DNA of 64,000 nucleotides from Ulota crispa (GCA_963920765.1 OY987245.1:2682727-2746726), one strand, 5' to 3'; positions 1 to 12,165 are shown, counted from the stretch's first letter. The notes: generated from the letters alone by a model not told the origin. A program made the numbers and translations.

Positions 1-1
1 T

Positions 2-1948
2 CAGCAGCTGCTTACTGATTGTGAGGTGCGATAACTGGTCAAATACATGAAGATAATGCGCTTTAGATGGAAATAGTAGGGCACAGTCAAGGACATGTCC
101 AGAGCAAGGATAAAGAAGAAATTTTGGCTGTATAAAAATTTAGTTAATTATCGATTACGATTTTGATTTGATTTGATTTGATTTTTAAATTTTTGCCTTT
201 TCCTTGATTGGGATCGAGGTCAGTGGAAGTTTGGGAACCCGGATATTTTCTGAAAATGTGGGTCTGGTTGTGGCAGCCTAAAGATCTCGTGGAGTTCATA
301 CAACTGATAAACCAGCTTATCAACAAGTTCAAAACTGGGATGAAGGATATTCTTCAAGAGATATTTCCTTCTGTTGTAGGCCGAGTCTTTGCCCTTCTTC
401 CCCAAGATGGTTTTCCTGAAGGACCTGGGAGTCTCACTGAGGTAAGCATACATGTGCCCACTGTTGCATATGGCAGTTCTGTTATATAAATGTCTAAGCA
501 TTAGTCACTTTAACGACGATTTTCCTGTCCAAATTCTTGCTGCGGGGTGGTTTTTGAAGATTTGGTATGGATTGTATTTAATGCCAACAGATATCTTCAG
601 ACCCTTGTGGCGAATTGTTGGAGTATTTGATTGATTTGTAGCACAACCCACTTTGCAATAATGAGTAGTATTTCCTAAAATCAGTTCATCTGTACCTGAA
701 ATTGGGAGAAAGGTGTTTCATGTACTAGATACTTATCGTTTTTCCCTCTTAATCATTTCAGGAAGTGCGAGAGTTACTTGAACTACAAAGAAACTACTTC
801 CTTCTGTTACATGCAATGACAACTCAGGAACTTTCTTCGGTGATGCTATCTCAACAGAGTAGTCCATTGCTTCAAAACATCATTGGTCTTCTATTGGATG
901 CCGCATGCAATCATAGAGATGTGCTTGTAAGAAAGGTAAGTCCTTAGTTATGCTACTCCCATACCTAGGCATGAGGGATTTCATTATCACAGTGATAGGC
1001 ACTATGTTCTTGCGAATAACATTGAGTGCCTTCTCTTGAGTTGTCTAATATTCTCTCTGTTGGAATGCAAACTGCTATGCAGGTTTGCGTTCAGGTTTTC
1101 AACAAACTTATTAGTGATTGGTGCGGGGCTAGCCCAGAAGAGGAGAAGGTTTGTTAATGACCAGTTGCTTAATATCTTATAAATGCAATTCGAGATCTCT
1201 TCCTATGTGCAACCGGCATTAGTTAAACGTTAGTGAATAGCTGCGATTATTTGGCTGCAGATTGTAATAGATGTTTGGCTTTTGTGCACATTTTTCTTTT
1301 AAGCTATTCTAACATCCGATTACCTGCCTTCAGGTGCCTGGTTTTCGGCAATTTTTGGTGGAGAGATTTGCGGCAGATTGCTGCATCTATAAAGTTTTGG
1401 AACCTTCGTTCAATTTTCGGGATGCATATACTGTAAGTTTTTAATGATTTGATGCCTCACTAAGCACAGTTAAAAAGTTTCTAATGGCTATATATCTGCA
1501 TTGTTTTGATGTATGTTTTATTTAAAGCCACTATATTGACCCTTACTTTCCTGGTGCAGGTCTCTCTCTTTGGTGAAATTGTAACAGCTCAAAAGCTTTT
1601 GTATGAGAAGTGCGGGAATGATTTACTTATACATTTGGCAACAAAAGTGTTACCGGCTGTACATTGTCCTCCAAATTTAGCTGAACAATTTTGCCTACAT
1701 ATTCAGGTATGACAAAGTAAAATTGAGTTTGATGTATCACCTTTTGTCTACCCTAATTCACTTTTCTTGTGCAGCTACTGCCTTTTTTAATTTATGGTAA
1801 CTTGTCTTTCGAGATATTCTGCTTCTAATAATCAATTTTTTTGTCATTGCAGAGATCTGACGCAAAGGAGCTTAAAGCATTATATAAGTCTTTCATAGAA
1901 AAGCTAAGGCCACTTCAACAACAGAACGGTAATGCTTGGAGCAGATAG
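2..1948 (+). CDS. PSD: Exportin-T (tRNA export receptor), C-terminal part, partial
   Basis: This is the 3' end of a gene for exportin-T, the importin-beta-family receptor that carries mature tRNA out of the nucleus with Ran-GTP (plant PAUSED). I read coding exons 2-25, 277-441, 762-935, 1083-1148, 1334-1432, 1560-1706 and 1853-1948, each flanked by GT and AG and all in phase 0. The protein reads on through PKDLVEFIQLINQLINKF, ELLELQ, ACNHRDVLVRK, WCGASPEEEKVPGF, FGEIVTAQKLLYEK and LAEQFCLHIQ, ending NAWSR-stop. These agree in order and spacing with the plant exportin-T C-terminus as I remember it. The last exon encodes the usual short helical tail. The N-terminal RanGTP-binding half lies upstream of the window. 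Introns are about 125-320 bp. Identification is from recalled family similarity; exon boundaries come from the sequence. Confidence 0.93.
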
Positions 1949-4837
1949 CAACACAATTCTGACTCTTATATATGGCGTGAAAGAAATAGTTTACGGTGGA
2001 GCACTGAAGGCAACCATGCTGTTCATCATCTCACAGATTGCTTATACAACATTATCCAATCTTATGAAAGCGATGATTGTTGTCCGCTGCATAGTTTTCC
2101 CATGGTTTCAATGAGAGCGTGGTGCCTTTTGAAGCAGGACCTACTTGAGCACTGCTGAGAACGTGCTGCAGAAAGCTCGACATGGATTGGAGGTATGAAA
2201 CTAATTTTAGAGTTTGTGGAAATTTAAGGATCGTCATCTTTTTATCAGAAGCCTTTCAAATTCTTCGTTCAAAGTTTTGTGTACTTGTCGGCAGCGTAAG
2301 ATGCTAGCTTGTTGATGACGTGAGCACCTAAAAGCTCTAAGCATATCCTCTCTACTGCTATTTTGCAGAGCCTTACAACTGGTGGAGAATTAAAAAAGTG
2401 AGTATATTCGTGAGTGACTCTGGGAAGACAAGTTTTGCTTTTTTGGTATTTTTCCCGCTATTGATAGTTTGTTGGCTTGTGTGCTGCATGAACATTTGCA
2501 GTTTTCAAAGGCTCACATAATTCATAGGCGGTAACTGTTAGCCAGGATGTGCACCGCAACTATGCTGTGAGTAGTGAAGTTTTGAAGAGTTTCCTATCAC
2601 AAGGCGGTCATTAGGTGAGTTGCTTGGGATTGAATTGGAATTTTTGAATGTAGGCTCATATCGGTGTAGATGTTCATAGAGATCATTAATGAAAATTGCT
2701 AATACAAAGGTGGTCGGCGTATTTGGAAGTTGATAAATTAGACTTGATGGACCTCTGGTGTGTATGTTTTATCATTCAAAATCAAGAATAATTGAAAATA
2801 ACAGTGAATTTGAAGTACTAATGTCTTCCCTTGAAGCAACAAAAAAGACCACGAAATCCTAGATATTTAAAGGCTAAAAAAATTCACATGATAGCTTGTT
2901 ATATTATGCAGAAATGTCATGTTCAGTGTAAACACATGGTAAACAAATGTAGAAAATGATGTGAAAAATGTGAAAAAATGCATGATGATTAGAACATGTG
3001 TGTACGTTCACTGAGATGATTTGAATCATTGAAATATTTCTTTCCATTGCTCTAACCCTCAGGCTTGCAAAGTGAGTGCAATACGTGTCGTTTAAGGGTT
3101 AAAAATTATTGTATGGAATGAACGTCGTCGAAGCTGAAGTTCTTTCTTTCAAATTCGAAACATCTTTCAAATGAGAGAGTTCATTATAATATTAAATCTC
3201 ACAATCAAAAAACTAAAATGTACTCAGATTCTCGTGCTAACTTCATTAAGTGTTTCTAACTTGATTTCAACATGTCTTCTTTGTACACAATTCCAATTCA
3301 ATGTCTTTAATGATTTATTGTTAGAAGGCTAATAAAATCGAGATTCAAATATTACAATACTCTTTCTTATATTGAGATGACAACATTTGCTTAATTGAAG
3401 TACTGAACAAAATGTATACAAGTTGGACAAAGAATAACAATTTTTTTAATGTTTGTAAGGAATATCTTGTGCTCTACTTGTTCTCATTTTTTATTATTAA
3501 GATTTTCATTGGCTAAAGGATGTGAGTTGGTTAGAGTTTCAAGTGACATAAGCATTTGTTTTGGTTTACTAATTGAGTTGACTCTAAGGCAATGAATAAT
3601 TATATACAAGATCACTTTATAGAATTTTAACAACAAAATCTTACTAAACATGGAGCATTGTTGAATATTGATTGTTGGTATTTTTGGATTTGAATTATGA
3701 ATAGTTACACCATGGTGGTATCCACTATGGATCCTCAGTAATCAAATAAAATGCAAAGAGTCATACATGTAATTTGATGCTCCTGATATGGACACCTTTC
3801 CAGGTTTCAACATAATATGGCATGCTTGAAACACTTAGATTTTTTCAAAAACTGCATTGTTGTTTCCAACCTCCATCCATGTTTATTCTATTTAAACAAT
3901 TTCTCATACAATTTGCGATTTTCAATACCAAAGTCACATGTGTCGATCTCAAATTTCACAAAAAAAAATGCATAAAAACCAACACTCAATTAGTCAGTGT
4001 AATTATTCAGTTTTAGAAATTTAAATAGTTCTGCTCATAATGTAACTTTGAGTTTAATACATCATTAAAGACTTGAAAAAGTCTTGAAACAAATAATTGA
4101 AGGAGCCATCAATATCAACTCCAACTTTTCAAAATTGGAAATACGACTAACTAATGATTCACCTCATCATTGTACACAATGCAAAGGTTTCCTCTTTTAA
4201 AATGTTTACAAATCTAAAAACCGCTTAAGTATGACTTACAAATGTTAACTAATGTTTGTGACTTTTTGGTGTTATAATCACCATGACTATACTAATTTCA
4301 AATGTTAGTGACCTCGTAAAAGGATTACAAGAGTTCTTGTATTATTTTCATTTGTGATGGAAACACAAGTTATTTCATCTAGTGTAAGATTTGGATTGTG
4401 TGAGACCAATGCACATCAATTTGGGTGAATTGTATCAAATTAGTGCAAAGGTGTGGCATGCCTCTCCACCCTTATTTTTTAAGTAGGGGTTTGACCACAA
4501 TCTTTTGTCTTCTTGCGTGTAGCAACTCAAAAAGCTTCCCAAATACAACATCCTTCATATGTTCTCTAAGTGAGACATATACTTGCAAAGTCTCTTTGAA
4601 AATCTGATCATTTAAATGATACTACTTTTTTCTGTAATTAAATGACAAAACCCACAATATACAACACTAATCTAAACCACTATAAACCACTTTCTTGGTG
4701 CTCCACACAAATTCACTTATTTCTGTAATTAGTGGAGGTTAGTGTTGTAGGTCCTAGGCGCAATACTTAAAATAACTTGTGTTGAACAATATAAACTTTT
4801 TAAATACAATTTGTGAAATTCAAGGACTAGAATCTTC
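1949..4837. other. Exportin-T 3' flank and AT-rich intergenic DNA
   Basis: The first 600-700 bases after the exportin-T stop are moderately GC-rich and probably include its 3' UTR, possibly with spliced non-coding pieces (a GT donor follows GGATTGGAG near 2193). From about 2650 the DNA is AT-rich with no long ORF and no family I recognise. A lone GTTTAAGGGTTAA at about 3092-3104 resembles the right end of the TTAA elements described further on, but I see no matching left end. Confidence 0.5.
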
Positions 4838-5381
4838 TACTCCCTCTGTCCCAATAAAAATGTCCAGAAAGCATCCTTGCAAAGGATTAACTGTGTTTTT
4901 AATCTTTGTGCTAGTGACACATGCATTTTAGAATCAATGTATCATCTACCAAATGTATGCAAAATCCAATTTTGATGTCAGCATTTAGACACTCAAATTC
5001 TATGCAAAAGGTACCATATTTGTGCATAGTTTGTGAATGCCGCCACCTCCTCATTTAGAATTAATGTACCATTTACCAAATGTATGCAAAATTCCCAGCT
5101 TTGATGTTGCCGTTCGGGCACTCAAATTCCATACAAAAAAAAGTACCATATTTGTGCACGATGCCAGCTCCTCATTATTAATGATTTAAAGATTAGTAGC
5201 AACAATGGTACCTCATATGATCAAAGCCAAGCTTGCTAGGAGAGGAATGCTCCCTAAGCGCTTAACTTGCCCCAATGAGATCATTGAACAAACGCTTTCG
5301 TTCGAAATCAGCAAGAGGGAGCCTTTTAGTGGTGCAAAATATGTGTCTGATTTGGAGCTTTTTAGAGGGACAGAGGGAGTA
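4838..5381. mobile_element. Stowaway-like MITE with internal duplication
   Basis: The ends are a perfect 15-bp inverted repeat, TACTCCCTCTGTCCC at 4838-4852 and its complement at 5367-5381. Read as TA target duplications plus CTCCCTCTGTCCC, this matches the known Stowaway (Tc1/mariner-type) terminus of plant MITEs. The 544-bp body holds two diverged tandem copies of a unit of about 120 bp (about 4931-5056 and 5058-5177), both carrying ACCAAATGTATGCAAAAT and TACCATATTTGTGCA. There is no coding capacity, so it would need a transposase supplied elsewhere. Confidence 0.8.
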
Positions 5382-6558
5382 CTAATTTAATACGTATCGT
5401 GAATACTGCGACGAAATTAGTGTCACACCCACGTGACCCACCTGTTCCACCACGAGGAATAAATTCGCTTAATTGAAAGGAGGTGGAACGGATGAATCCG
5501 TATATTACTATGGATGAACTCTCTCATACATCCAGGTCAAGCTCGACAGAGTGCACGCAGCGTTTCCGCGAACATGACGAATTGCCGGCGACATCGTCGA
5601 CACTGGCACACTGGGGGCAGTGGCCACATTGGCGAGATACAACTCCGAGCGCGGGGCGATCGCTGACCAAGTCACGCCGATCGAGATCATCGGAGCGCAC
5701 GGCCCTTGCAGAGTCGCAGTCTGGCACTCGCCCAACTCCGACACCGCCCTGGCGCCCTGGATCGTACGAACCATACATCGCCCTTCTCTCGGATCATCAC
5801 GCGAGCTGGGCGCTAGCTGCTGCTGGGGTACGGTCACGTCCGCCGCGCGCCAGATTTGAAGCTGTTGGGGTGGCTGCTTGACGTCCTCTCGTATATTCTC
5901 AGGTACTGCAAAACCCTCGCTTCACTTCCTCTGACGCATGACATTGCTCTGCCGACTGCCGGGTTTGTCCATGAAGTGCTATCTATCTATGAGATCCCTT
6001 AATGTCCTTAGGTTGCCCGTTGCGAACCGGCGCTACGATTCTAACCCTTTCACTTAATCCCCGACGCTCACAGCCATAGTTTCAGTGAGACGCCGGGTGT
6101 CTGTTTGTAGTGGGTACATGGACACAGTAGGAGCCAATGCGTCTCACCAGCTGGGTGCAAAGACTGGTAGGTGTCCCATTTGAAGCTGCCGGTTTTGAAA
6201 ATTTCAGGGTTTGCGTTGTGTAGCAACTTTTTATGCTCATGCCCTAGAATCGAGAGAATGGGTGTCATTGAATCTTACTCTTGGAGTTCATTTGTCAAGA
6301 TTATCTGAGCGGACCTTTGTGATCAATCGATAATGTACCGCTCGTGGAAATATTAAATTTTCGGAACAGGTGGTCGTAGTTGACTGCAAACGATCTCTTT
6401 GAATGTGGATCAAGACGGGAATGTCGTTGTTGCTGGAATTCTGCCATGGGTTTAGGATTTTGGATCGAATGCACGTGGATACGAGAGAATAAGTGTGGTG
6501 GTGCGATTTTTTTCCCGTAGAGAGGCGAAGACGATCTGGGTAAGGATTAGACGTTGAG
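5382..6558 (+). promoter_or_regulatory. Upstream region and probable 5' leader of the first CDPK gene
   Basis: This 1.2-kb stretch is clearly richer in GC than the intergenic DNA before it, starting near 5400. That fits a promoter plus transcribed leader for the CDPK gene at 6559. A CAG/GTACTG sequence near 5900 could be the donor of a leader intron, but I cannot fix the acceptor. The open frames here overlap on both strands, lack any recognisable motif and have no supported start, so I do not call them genes. No TATA box is obvious. Confidence 0.45.
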
Positions 6559-8235
6559 ATGGGGAACAGCAGTGGACGGCCGCGGAAGACGAGGATGCAT
6601 CAGGGAGGACCGCAAGATGGGCGCCAGAAGTTTGAGAGCCAGCGCCAGCAGGACAGTGACAGCCATGGCAGGAGTACTAATCAGCCTAGTAAAGGCGCAG
6701 GCAGCGGCTATGGCGGGAATACTAATCAACCTAGTCACGATGCTAACAAATGGGCAGACAGCTTCACTGCGCCGGTGCCGGCGCCAGCACCGCGGCCCCG
6801 ACCAGCGCTGATAACCGTCACCTCAGGCCTTCTGGGGAAGCCCCTGTCGGACATTCGCCAGACGTACTCGCTGGGGCGGGAGCTTGGCCGCGGCCAGTTC
6901 GGCGTGACCTACTTGTGTACTCACAAGGAAACGGGTGAGGTTCTTGCCTGCAAGACCATTGCGAAGCGCAAGCTGACTTGCAAGGAGGACATTGAGGATG
7001 TCAAGCGAGAGGTGCAGATCATGCACCATTTATCTGGCACGCCCAACATCGTGGAATTAAAGTCCGTATTTGAGGACAAGCACTCCGTGCACCTGGTCAT
7101 GGAGCTGTGCGCGGGCGGGGAGCTCTTCGACCGCATCATTGCCAAGGGGCATTACAGCGAGCGGGCCGCGGCGGATTTGTGCAGGGTGATCGTGAACGTG
7201 GTGCACCGATGCCACTCTCTGGGCGTGTTCCACCGCGACTTGAAACCCGAGAACTTCTTGCTGGCCAACAAGGACGAGGACGCGCCTCTGAAAGCCACGG
7301 ACTTCGGGCTGTCGACGTTCTTCAAGCACGGGGAGTTGTTCCAGGACATCGTGGGCAGCGCGTACTACGTGGCACCCGAGGTCTTGCGGCGCAGCTACGG
7401 GCCGGAAGCCGATGTGTGGAGCGCAGGCGTGATTGTGTACATCCTGTTGTGCGGAGTGCCCCCTTTCTGGGCAGAAACGGAGCAGGGCATCTTCGACGCC
7501 GTGATGCGAGGGAGAATCGATTTCGAGGCGGATCCGTGGCCCAAAATCTCACGAGACGCCCAAGACCTAGTGAGAAAAATGCTGAGCTCCGATCCGAAGC
7601 GGCGTCTCACGGCCCAACAGGTATTGAACCATCCGTGGATGAGGGAGGACGGCGCGTCCGACGAGCCATTGGACAATGCGGTGCTGACAAGACTGAAGAA
7701 CTTCTCGGCGGCGAACAAGATGAAGAAGCTGGCGCTGAAGGTGATCGCCGAGAGCCTGTCCGAGGAAGAGATCGCGGGCTTGCGGGAGCTGTTCAAGGCC
7801 ATCGACACCGACAACAGCGGCACGGTGACCATTAACGAGCTTAAGGAGGGCTTGCTGAACCAGGGCTCCAAACTGACGGAATCCGACATCAAGAAGCTGA
7901 TGGCAGCCGCGGACCTCGACGGGAACGGGAACATCGACTTCAACGAGTTCATCTCGGCGACGATGCACATGAACAAGACGCAGAAAGAGGATCATTTGGT
8001 TGCCGCGTTCCAGCACTTCGACACAGATAACAGCGGCTACATCACGATATACGAGCTCCAGGAAGCCATGGCGAAGAACGGCATGGGCGACCCGGAATCC
8101 ATCAACGAGATCATTCGGGAAGTGGACACCGACAACGATGGCCGCATCGACTACGATGAATTCGTGGCCATGATGCGCAAAGGCAACCCAGGCACCGAAG
8201 ACGGCGACAAGCTCAACAAGCCCCGACACAGGTAG
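6559..8235 (+). CDS. Calcium-dependent protein kinase (CDPK/CPK), intronless, copy 1
   Basis: This encodes a complete 558-residue CDPK, a Ser/Thr kinase switched on directly by calcium through its own calmodulin-like domain. The protein starts MGNSSGR, a good N-myristoylation signal, but has no nearby Cys for palmitoylation. A variable region (1-102) precedes the kinase domain (about 103-361), with glycine loop GRGQFGV, catalytic Lys132, HRDLKP at 225-230, DFG at 248-250 and APE at 272-274. The autoinhibitory junction includes [17 protein letters not shown]. Four EF-hand loops begin at Asp416, 452, 488 and 523, and all have acidic residues at positions 1 and 12. Most plant CDPK genes have introns and this one has none, so it may descend from a retroposed copy. 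It faces its paralogue at 14763-16466. Which CPK subgroup it belongs to I cannot say. Confidence 0.97.
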   Translation: MGNSSGRPRKTRMHQGGPQDGRQKFESQRQQDSDSHGRSTNQPSKGAGSGYGGNTNQPSHDANKWADSFTAPVPAPAPRPRPALITVTSGLLGKPLSDIRQTYSLGRELGRGQFGVTYLCTHKETGEVLACKTIAKRKLTCKEDIEDVKREVQIMHHLSGTPNIVELKSVFEDKHSVHLVMELCAGGELFDRIIAKGHYSERAAADLCRVIVNVVHRCHSLGVFHRDLKPENFLLANKDEDAPLKATDFGLSTFFKHGELFQDIVGSAYYVAPEVLRRSYGPEADVWSAGVIVYILLCGVPPFWAETEQGIFDAVMRGRIDFEADPWPKISRDAQDLVRKMLSSDPKRRLTAQQVLNHPWMREDGASDEPLDNAVLTRLKNFSAANKMKKLALKVIAESLSEEEIAGLRELFKAIDTDNSGTVTINELKEGLLNQGSKLTESDIKKLMAAADLDGNGNIDFNEFISATMHMNKTQKEDHLVAAFQHFDTDNSGYITIYELQEAMAKNGMGDPESINEIIREVDTDNDGRIDYDEFVAMMRKGNPGTEDGDKLNKPRHR

Positions 8236-8830
8236 CATCATAGTATTACCCAGCCCCCATCTCCAATATTATTGCAACCCTAGCCCAGTGAATGCAGCCC
8301 CAGCTTGTGATCTTCCAGTGGTGCATCATCTACACTTGCCATTCAATCCCTCCCTCGAGGCGTTCGCTTAGATTCAACAGTGGACGACAGACAAATTGTA
8401 GTGCATTGGATTGACGACGAGCTTTAATTGCAGGAATACCGGCATTGATTTAATTTTGTTTTCAGGCTCACTGTGGAGTCATGATTTCATACAAATGCTG
8501 CAATTTATACCAGTGTCAGGGTTTGGCCCTTTTCCACCGAAAGTATTATGCATTGATTGACAGATCCCTCTACACTAGTGGCTGTGTGTATTTACAATAG
8601 TATCTAATTGTCGTCATTGTCAAGCTGGGATACTCGGGATCATCAGCTACATATGCTAAATGATTCCCACGTATAAGTTGCTATTGCCGTTGGACCTCCT
8701 GCTTCCCTCGAACCTTGCAACGCTCGTAACGTCGTTGCAGATATCAATCGCGTTGGTGTTGTGAACCTCATATTTACACGGGAGTTAACAAACTAAACAA
8801 GCCAGTGTCAAAAGCTGCATTCTGGGCTCC
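8236..8830 (+). other. 3' flank of CDPK copy 1
   Basis: This non-coding stretch probably includes the 3' UTR. The next gene runs towards it, so the CDPK and the DC1-domain gene converge with their stop codons about 720 bp apart. I see no further gene in it. Confidence 0.5.
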
Positions 8831-8928
8831 AATGCGTTACCTCAAAATTAGGGTTCGTGTGAGATCGCTCCATTCGATGTTGCGTTACCCCAGAATTAGG
8901 GTTCGAGTGAGATCGCTCCATTCGATGT
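8831..8928. repeat. Tandem duplication of about 49 bp
   Basis: Two adjacent copies both run from TGCGTTACC to CTCCATTCGATGT (about 8832-8878 and 8882-8928) and share TTAGGGTTCG. They differ at only a few bases. They lie just beyond the stop codon of the minus-strand DC1-domain gene, so they probably fall in its 3' UTR. Confidence 0.85.
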
Positions 8929-8954
8929 ATGAATGCAGGGGATGAAGAAAGAGC

Positions 8955-9803
8955 TTAAGGAGCAGAATCACGAAGCTTTGAATCCGTATCGCGGGCGATG
9001 CGGACTCCGTAAGCTGTGACTTTGAACTTAGGCACATTGCCGTGCATGAATTTGGGGGAGCTAGACGATGAGGGTAAGAAGGAGGACTTGAGGCACTTGG
9101 GGTGGATGTCGAAGTCACACGCATCGCACCGGAAGCCGAGGTCACCACCGAATTCCAAACACACAGCGCACACGTAGCTTTTGCCGTGGTAAGTCTGGTA
9201 GTGCCACGTTCTGAGCCGGTGGGGGTGCACTGCGGAGCAGAGCGGGTCGCTGGGGAGCAGAGCGCACGCGGGGTGGAGATCGAACTTGCAATTCGAGCAA
9301 TGATAGACCCACGCATTCGTAGGCATACGCTCGTCACAAAGATCACACCGCAGGTGCCGCGGCGAGTACGGCGACTTCTGCAGGAGCTTCAAAGGCATCC
9401 CATGGAAGCTCGTCCGGATCTTGTTCCGGAGCTTGGCGCAGCCCGCGTGCACGACGAAGTCACAAGGCTCGCAGCGGTAGCTCCACTCGCTGTCGGTCAG
9501 CGCGTTTCTGCAAGCATCGCAGGATTTTTTCGTGGTGACGCTAGCTGTGGAGGCGTGGAGCGTGAGCGGGTGTGCATGCGCGCAGCTGCGGAGCTGGGGC
9601 TGCAAGGTGCAACATTGCGGGTGCAGATCGTACTTGCACGTCTTGCAGTGGTACGTGGGCCCTTCCCCGACCTTGTAGCAGAGGTCGCACATGAAGCTGC
9701 CGTTGCCGTAGGGCGCCGCGTTGTGCAGCACCAGAGGTATCGTCGGGTGCAATTGGCATGTCAACCTCGCCGCATCGCCGGTTGCATCGGCGCTTCTCGC
9801 CAT
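8955..9803 (-). CDS. DC1 (C1-like, Cys/His-rich) domain protein with four repeats
   Basis: This intronless gene encodes 282 residues from the ATG at 9803 (MARSADATG). The frame stays open further upstream, but only to a GTG. The protein is essentially four DC1 domains in a row. Each has a leading His, paired CxxC motifs, a G/W-Y-x-C centre, and FD(L/I)H-P-x-C or a variant: CDLCYKVGEGPTYHCKTCKY then DLHPQCC, CDACRNAL then FVVHAGC, CDLCDERM then FDLHPACA, and CAVCLEFGGDLGFRCDACDF then DIHPKC. DC1 domains are plant zinc-binding modules related to protein kinase C C1 domains. Members are linked to stress and hormone responses, but biochemical roles are mostly unknown. There is no signal peptide or membrane segment. 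The short C-terminal tail is unremarkable. Confidence 0.9.
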   Translation of the reverse strand: MARSADATGDAARLTCQLHPTIPLVLHNAAPYGNGSFMCDLCYKVGEGPTYHCKTCKYDLHPQCCTLQPQLRSCAHAHPLTLHASTASVTTKKSCDACRNALTDSEWSYRCEPCDFVVHAGCAKLRNKIRTSFHGMPLKLLQKSPYSPRHLRCDLCDERMPTNAWVYHCSNCKFDLHPACALLPSDPLCSAVHPHRLRTWHYQTYHGKSYVCAVCLEFGGDLGFRCDACDFDIHPKCLKSSFLPSSSSSPKFMHGNVPKFKVTAYGVRIARDTDSKLRDSAP

Positions 9804-12165
9804 CAATCCGCTCTCATCCACGCTTCGCCGTCTCCAAAACCCTAACACCACACTTCAACCCCACGTCCGAAATACTATTGCAACTCGATCCTCCAACTCC
9901 TAGATTGTCTAAACCCCTTGAATCTCAGCTGCACCAGCTTCACCTCCAACCTCCAACCTCCCGCTCGCGTCCCAAAATGCAAAGGTCCCAAACTCTTCAC
10001 TATTGCAACTTTGCAAGTCGCTCGTGTGATTCCTAGGTTGTCATAAGAAACTCCGCTGGTGCCAACTAGTGAGAATGCGCCCAACTTACTACTCCAGCTC
10101 TTCATATAACATTCCAACTCACCCGGAAGATTGCGTGGCAAGCAATTGCGACGTTATTTAGAATGCTCGAAAGTAACAGTAGCGCCATTGAATTCTACCA
10201 CCAAGCTGAAGGATCGCCGAAACCCGTGCGTGCTATCGAAACTCGAAAGCGTGTTGAGCACGTCGCCGACAACACGCGTCTGCTTTCCCAGGAAGCTACA
10301 GTGTCGCTAAGTTACAATAGTAGCGAGAGCTCTGCAGGAACAGCGAGTGATTGATTTTATACCAAAATGATTTGCCATTGACTTTGAAAACCTTCATTCA
10401 AAAATCCTAAGTGTAAAAAGGACCGTAACGGTAATAAATAAATATTTGCAATTCAGCCTGTAATTCTCGGCGGGGCATGTTCAAAACTCAACATGGTCGT
10501 CACGAGATGAGTAACGAAATCTAGACATGTCTTGGTAAATCCGTCTTAGCTTCAAAGGGCCGACTTGCAAGAGAGAGATGAGAATCTTGGTAGAAGAAGA
10601 CTAGAGTCGCCCTGAGAGCAAGGATATCCCCGAGTCCCCGACTCTGTCAAAGCAACGGCGGACTTCCCAAGGAAATTGAGCAATAATTGTGGATGTCCAG
10701 CCATTGCCTTTCCAGGAGGGAGGCATATTTTGGGAGGCTGCTTTGTTCTGTTTGAGAAGCTAATTCCATACAAGAAGGCCACAAACAAGTAGAGGTTTCA
10801 AAGCTTTGTCCTTTCCCATTCCCATTCCTTAGTTGAATTTGTTTTTTCCCTTTGAGCTTTTTCGCTGAACACAGAAGCTTGCTTGATTTTTCAGGGCTTA
10901 TTCTCTATTTCTAATCAGCACAAGAGAGCCCATCCTTGCAGTTCTCCTCACCTTGTTACATGCGCAAAAAAAAACTGGTGTCGCTTGAGAAAACTTGGAG
11001 TTTGCAAGTCATAGTATGATGTGGTGCAATATCTTACAGCTCATAATTAATTTGTCAAAATAATTATTTATATAATCCAAGACACCATAAACTAAAAATT
11101 ATTTGGTCAAAGATATCAAGTAGTTGCAAACTTTGAATGTCAATAAATTTTTTTTGACAAACTATAGCTCCAACATATTTTTGTAACTTTTATTCTAAGA
11201 ATTTTTTTACAATAATAAAGAGTTTCAACTTATTGAGGGGTGCTATGGCTCATATGGTTGTTATGTCTTCATTGCTTTATGCTTGTCTTGTATTGTAGTC
11301 AAAAACATTTGTTTTTAGAAAGGCAAAAACATGACATTTGGAGTTGAAACTTTGGAACTACAAAGTACCATGACATGAAAGATGTAACATGAAATGAGAG
11401 GTGTTGTACCATGTGGTTGGCTTGCTTTTAAAATTAACCAGTTTTCAAGAGGATTTTTATAAAACAGAGCACTTTTGTCTACTTGGTACATAATGTTTTT
11501 CCCCAATAATGAAAGCTGGCCACATAAAATTCTAAGACAAAATATTTTAGTTATGTAGCATTGAAACTTCCTATAAAAGGTCAAGAATGACAGATAAATC
11601 ACCACTCATAACATCCTTGCAACTAAGAAAAAATCAAAGAGGGGGTTATGACACCCCTTAACTACCTATGGGTTATTCATGTATAAATGGACTATGTATG
11701 TCCATGAACTTTTGAGATTTCTCATTATTTTGCATAAATTTTCTCAAAGTTTTGCATGTTTTTTGCATTAATAATATCTCTCAATGTTTTACAATGCAAA
11801 GAAATTTTTGTAATATCACTTACATTGGATAATCCATACTTAGTTAAATGTGGCATCATTTTTAGAGGGTTGAACAAGACCTTGCATTATACAATTACAA
11901 TTAGAGGATAGTCTTAATTTGATATTTCAATACTTAAATTGTTTTTCCCTAATGGAACCCAAGTTATAGATGCAAGAGACAAAAAAAAAAAACAAAGGAG
12001 AGGTACCTTATAATACATTATTTGTATTCTTTGAACAATTCACATTCTACACTATTGGTCCCTATTCAAGCAGCAAGAAAGAGGTACTTTACAAGTACAC
12101 TATACCCTAATTTCACCAAGTGATCCTCACAATATTATAGTGCGTGACACTTGTAACCAACAACT
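9804..12165. other. DC1 gene upstream region and AT-rich intergenic DNA
   Basis: The start of this stretch is the upstream side of the minus-strand DC1 gene. It holds an AAAACCCTAAC telo-box-like motif near 9836-9846, common in plant promoters. It stays moderately GC-rich to about 10800. A 63-codon plus-strand frame at 10163-10354 has no recognisable domain and I do not call it. Beyond 10950 the DNA is AT-rich and I see no gene or clear repeat boundary. Confidence 0.45.

Noticed and set aside
5483..5881. 132-codon frame upstream of the first CDPK
   Set aside because: Frames of similar size overlap it on both strands, its product is Ser/Arg-rich with no motif, and its position suits a leader or promoter.
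7107..7835. 242-codon frame on the same strand as the first CDPK
   Set aside because: It is a frame-shifted reading of the kinase; the true frame carries all catalytic and EF-hand motifs.
9102..9845. Long plus-strand open frame (about 247 codons) opposite the DC1 gene
   Set aside because: It is antisense to a gene with four clear DC1 motifs and has no domain of its own. GC-rich coding DNA often leaves such shadows.
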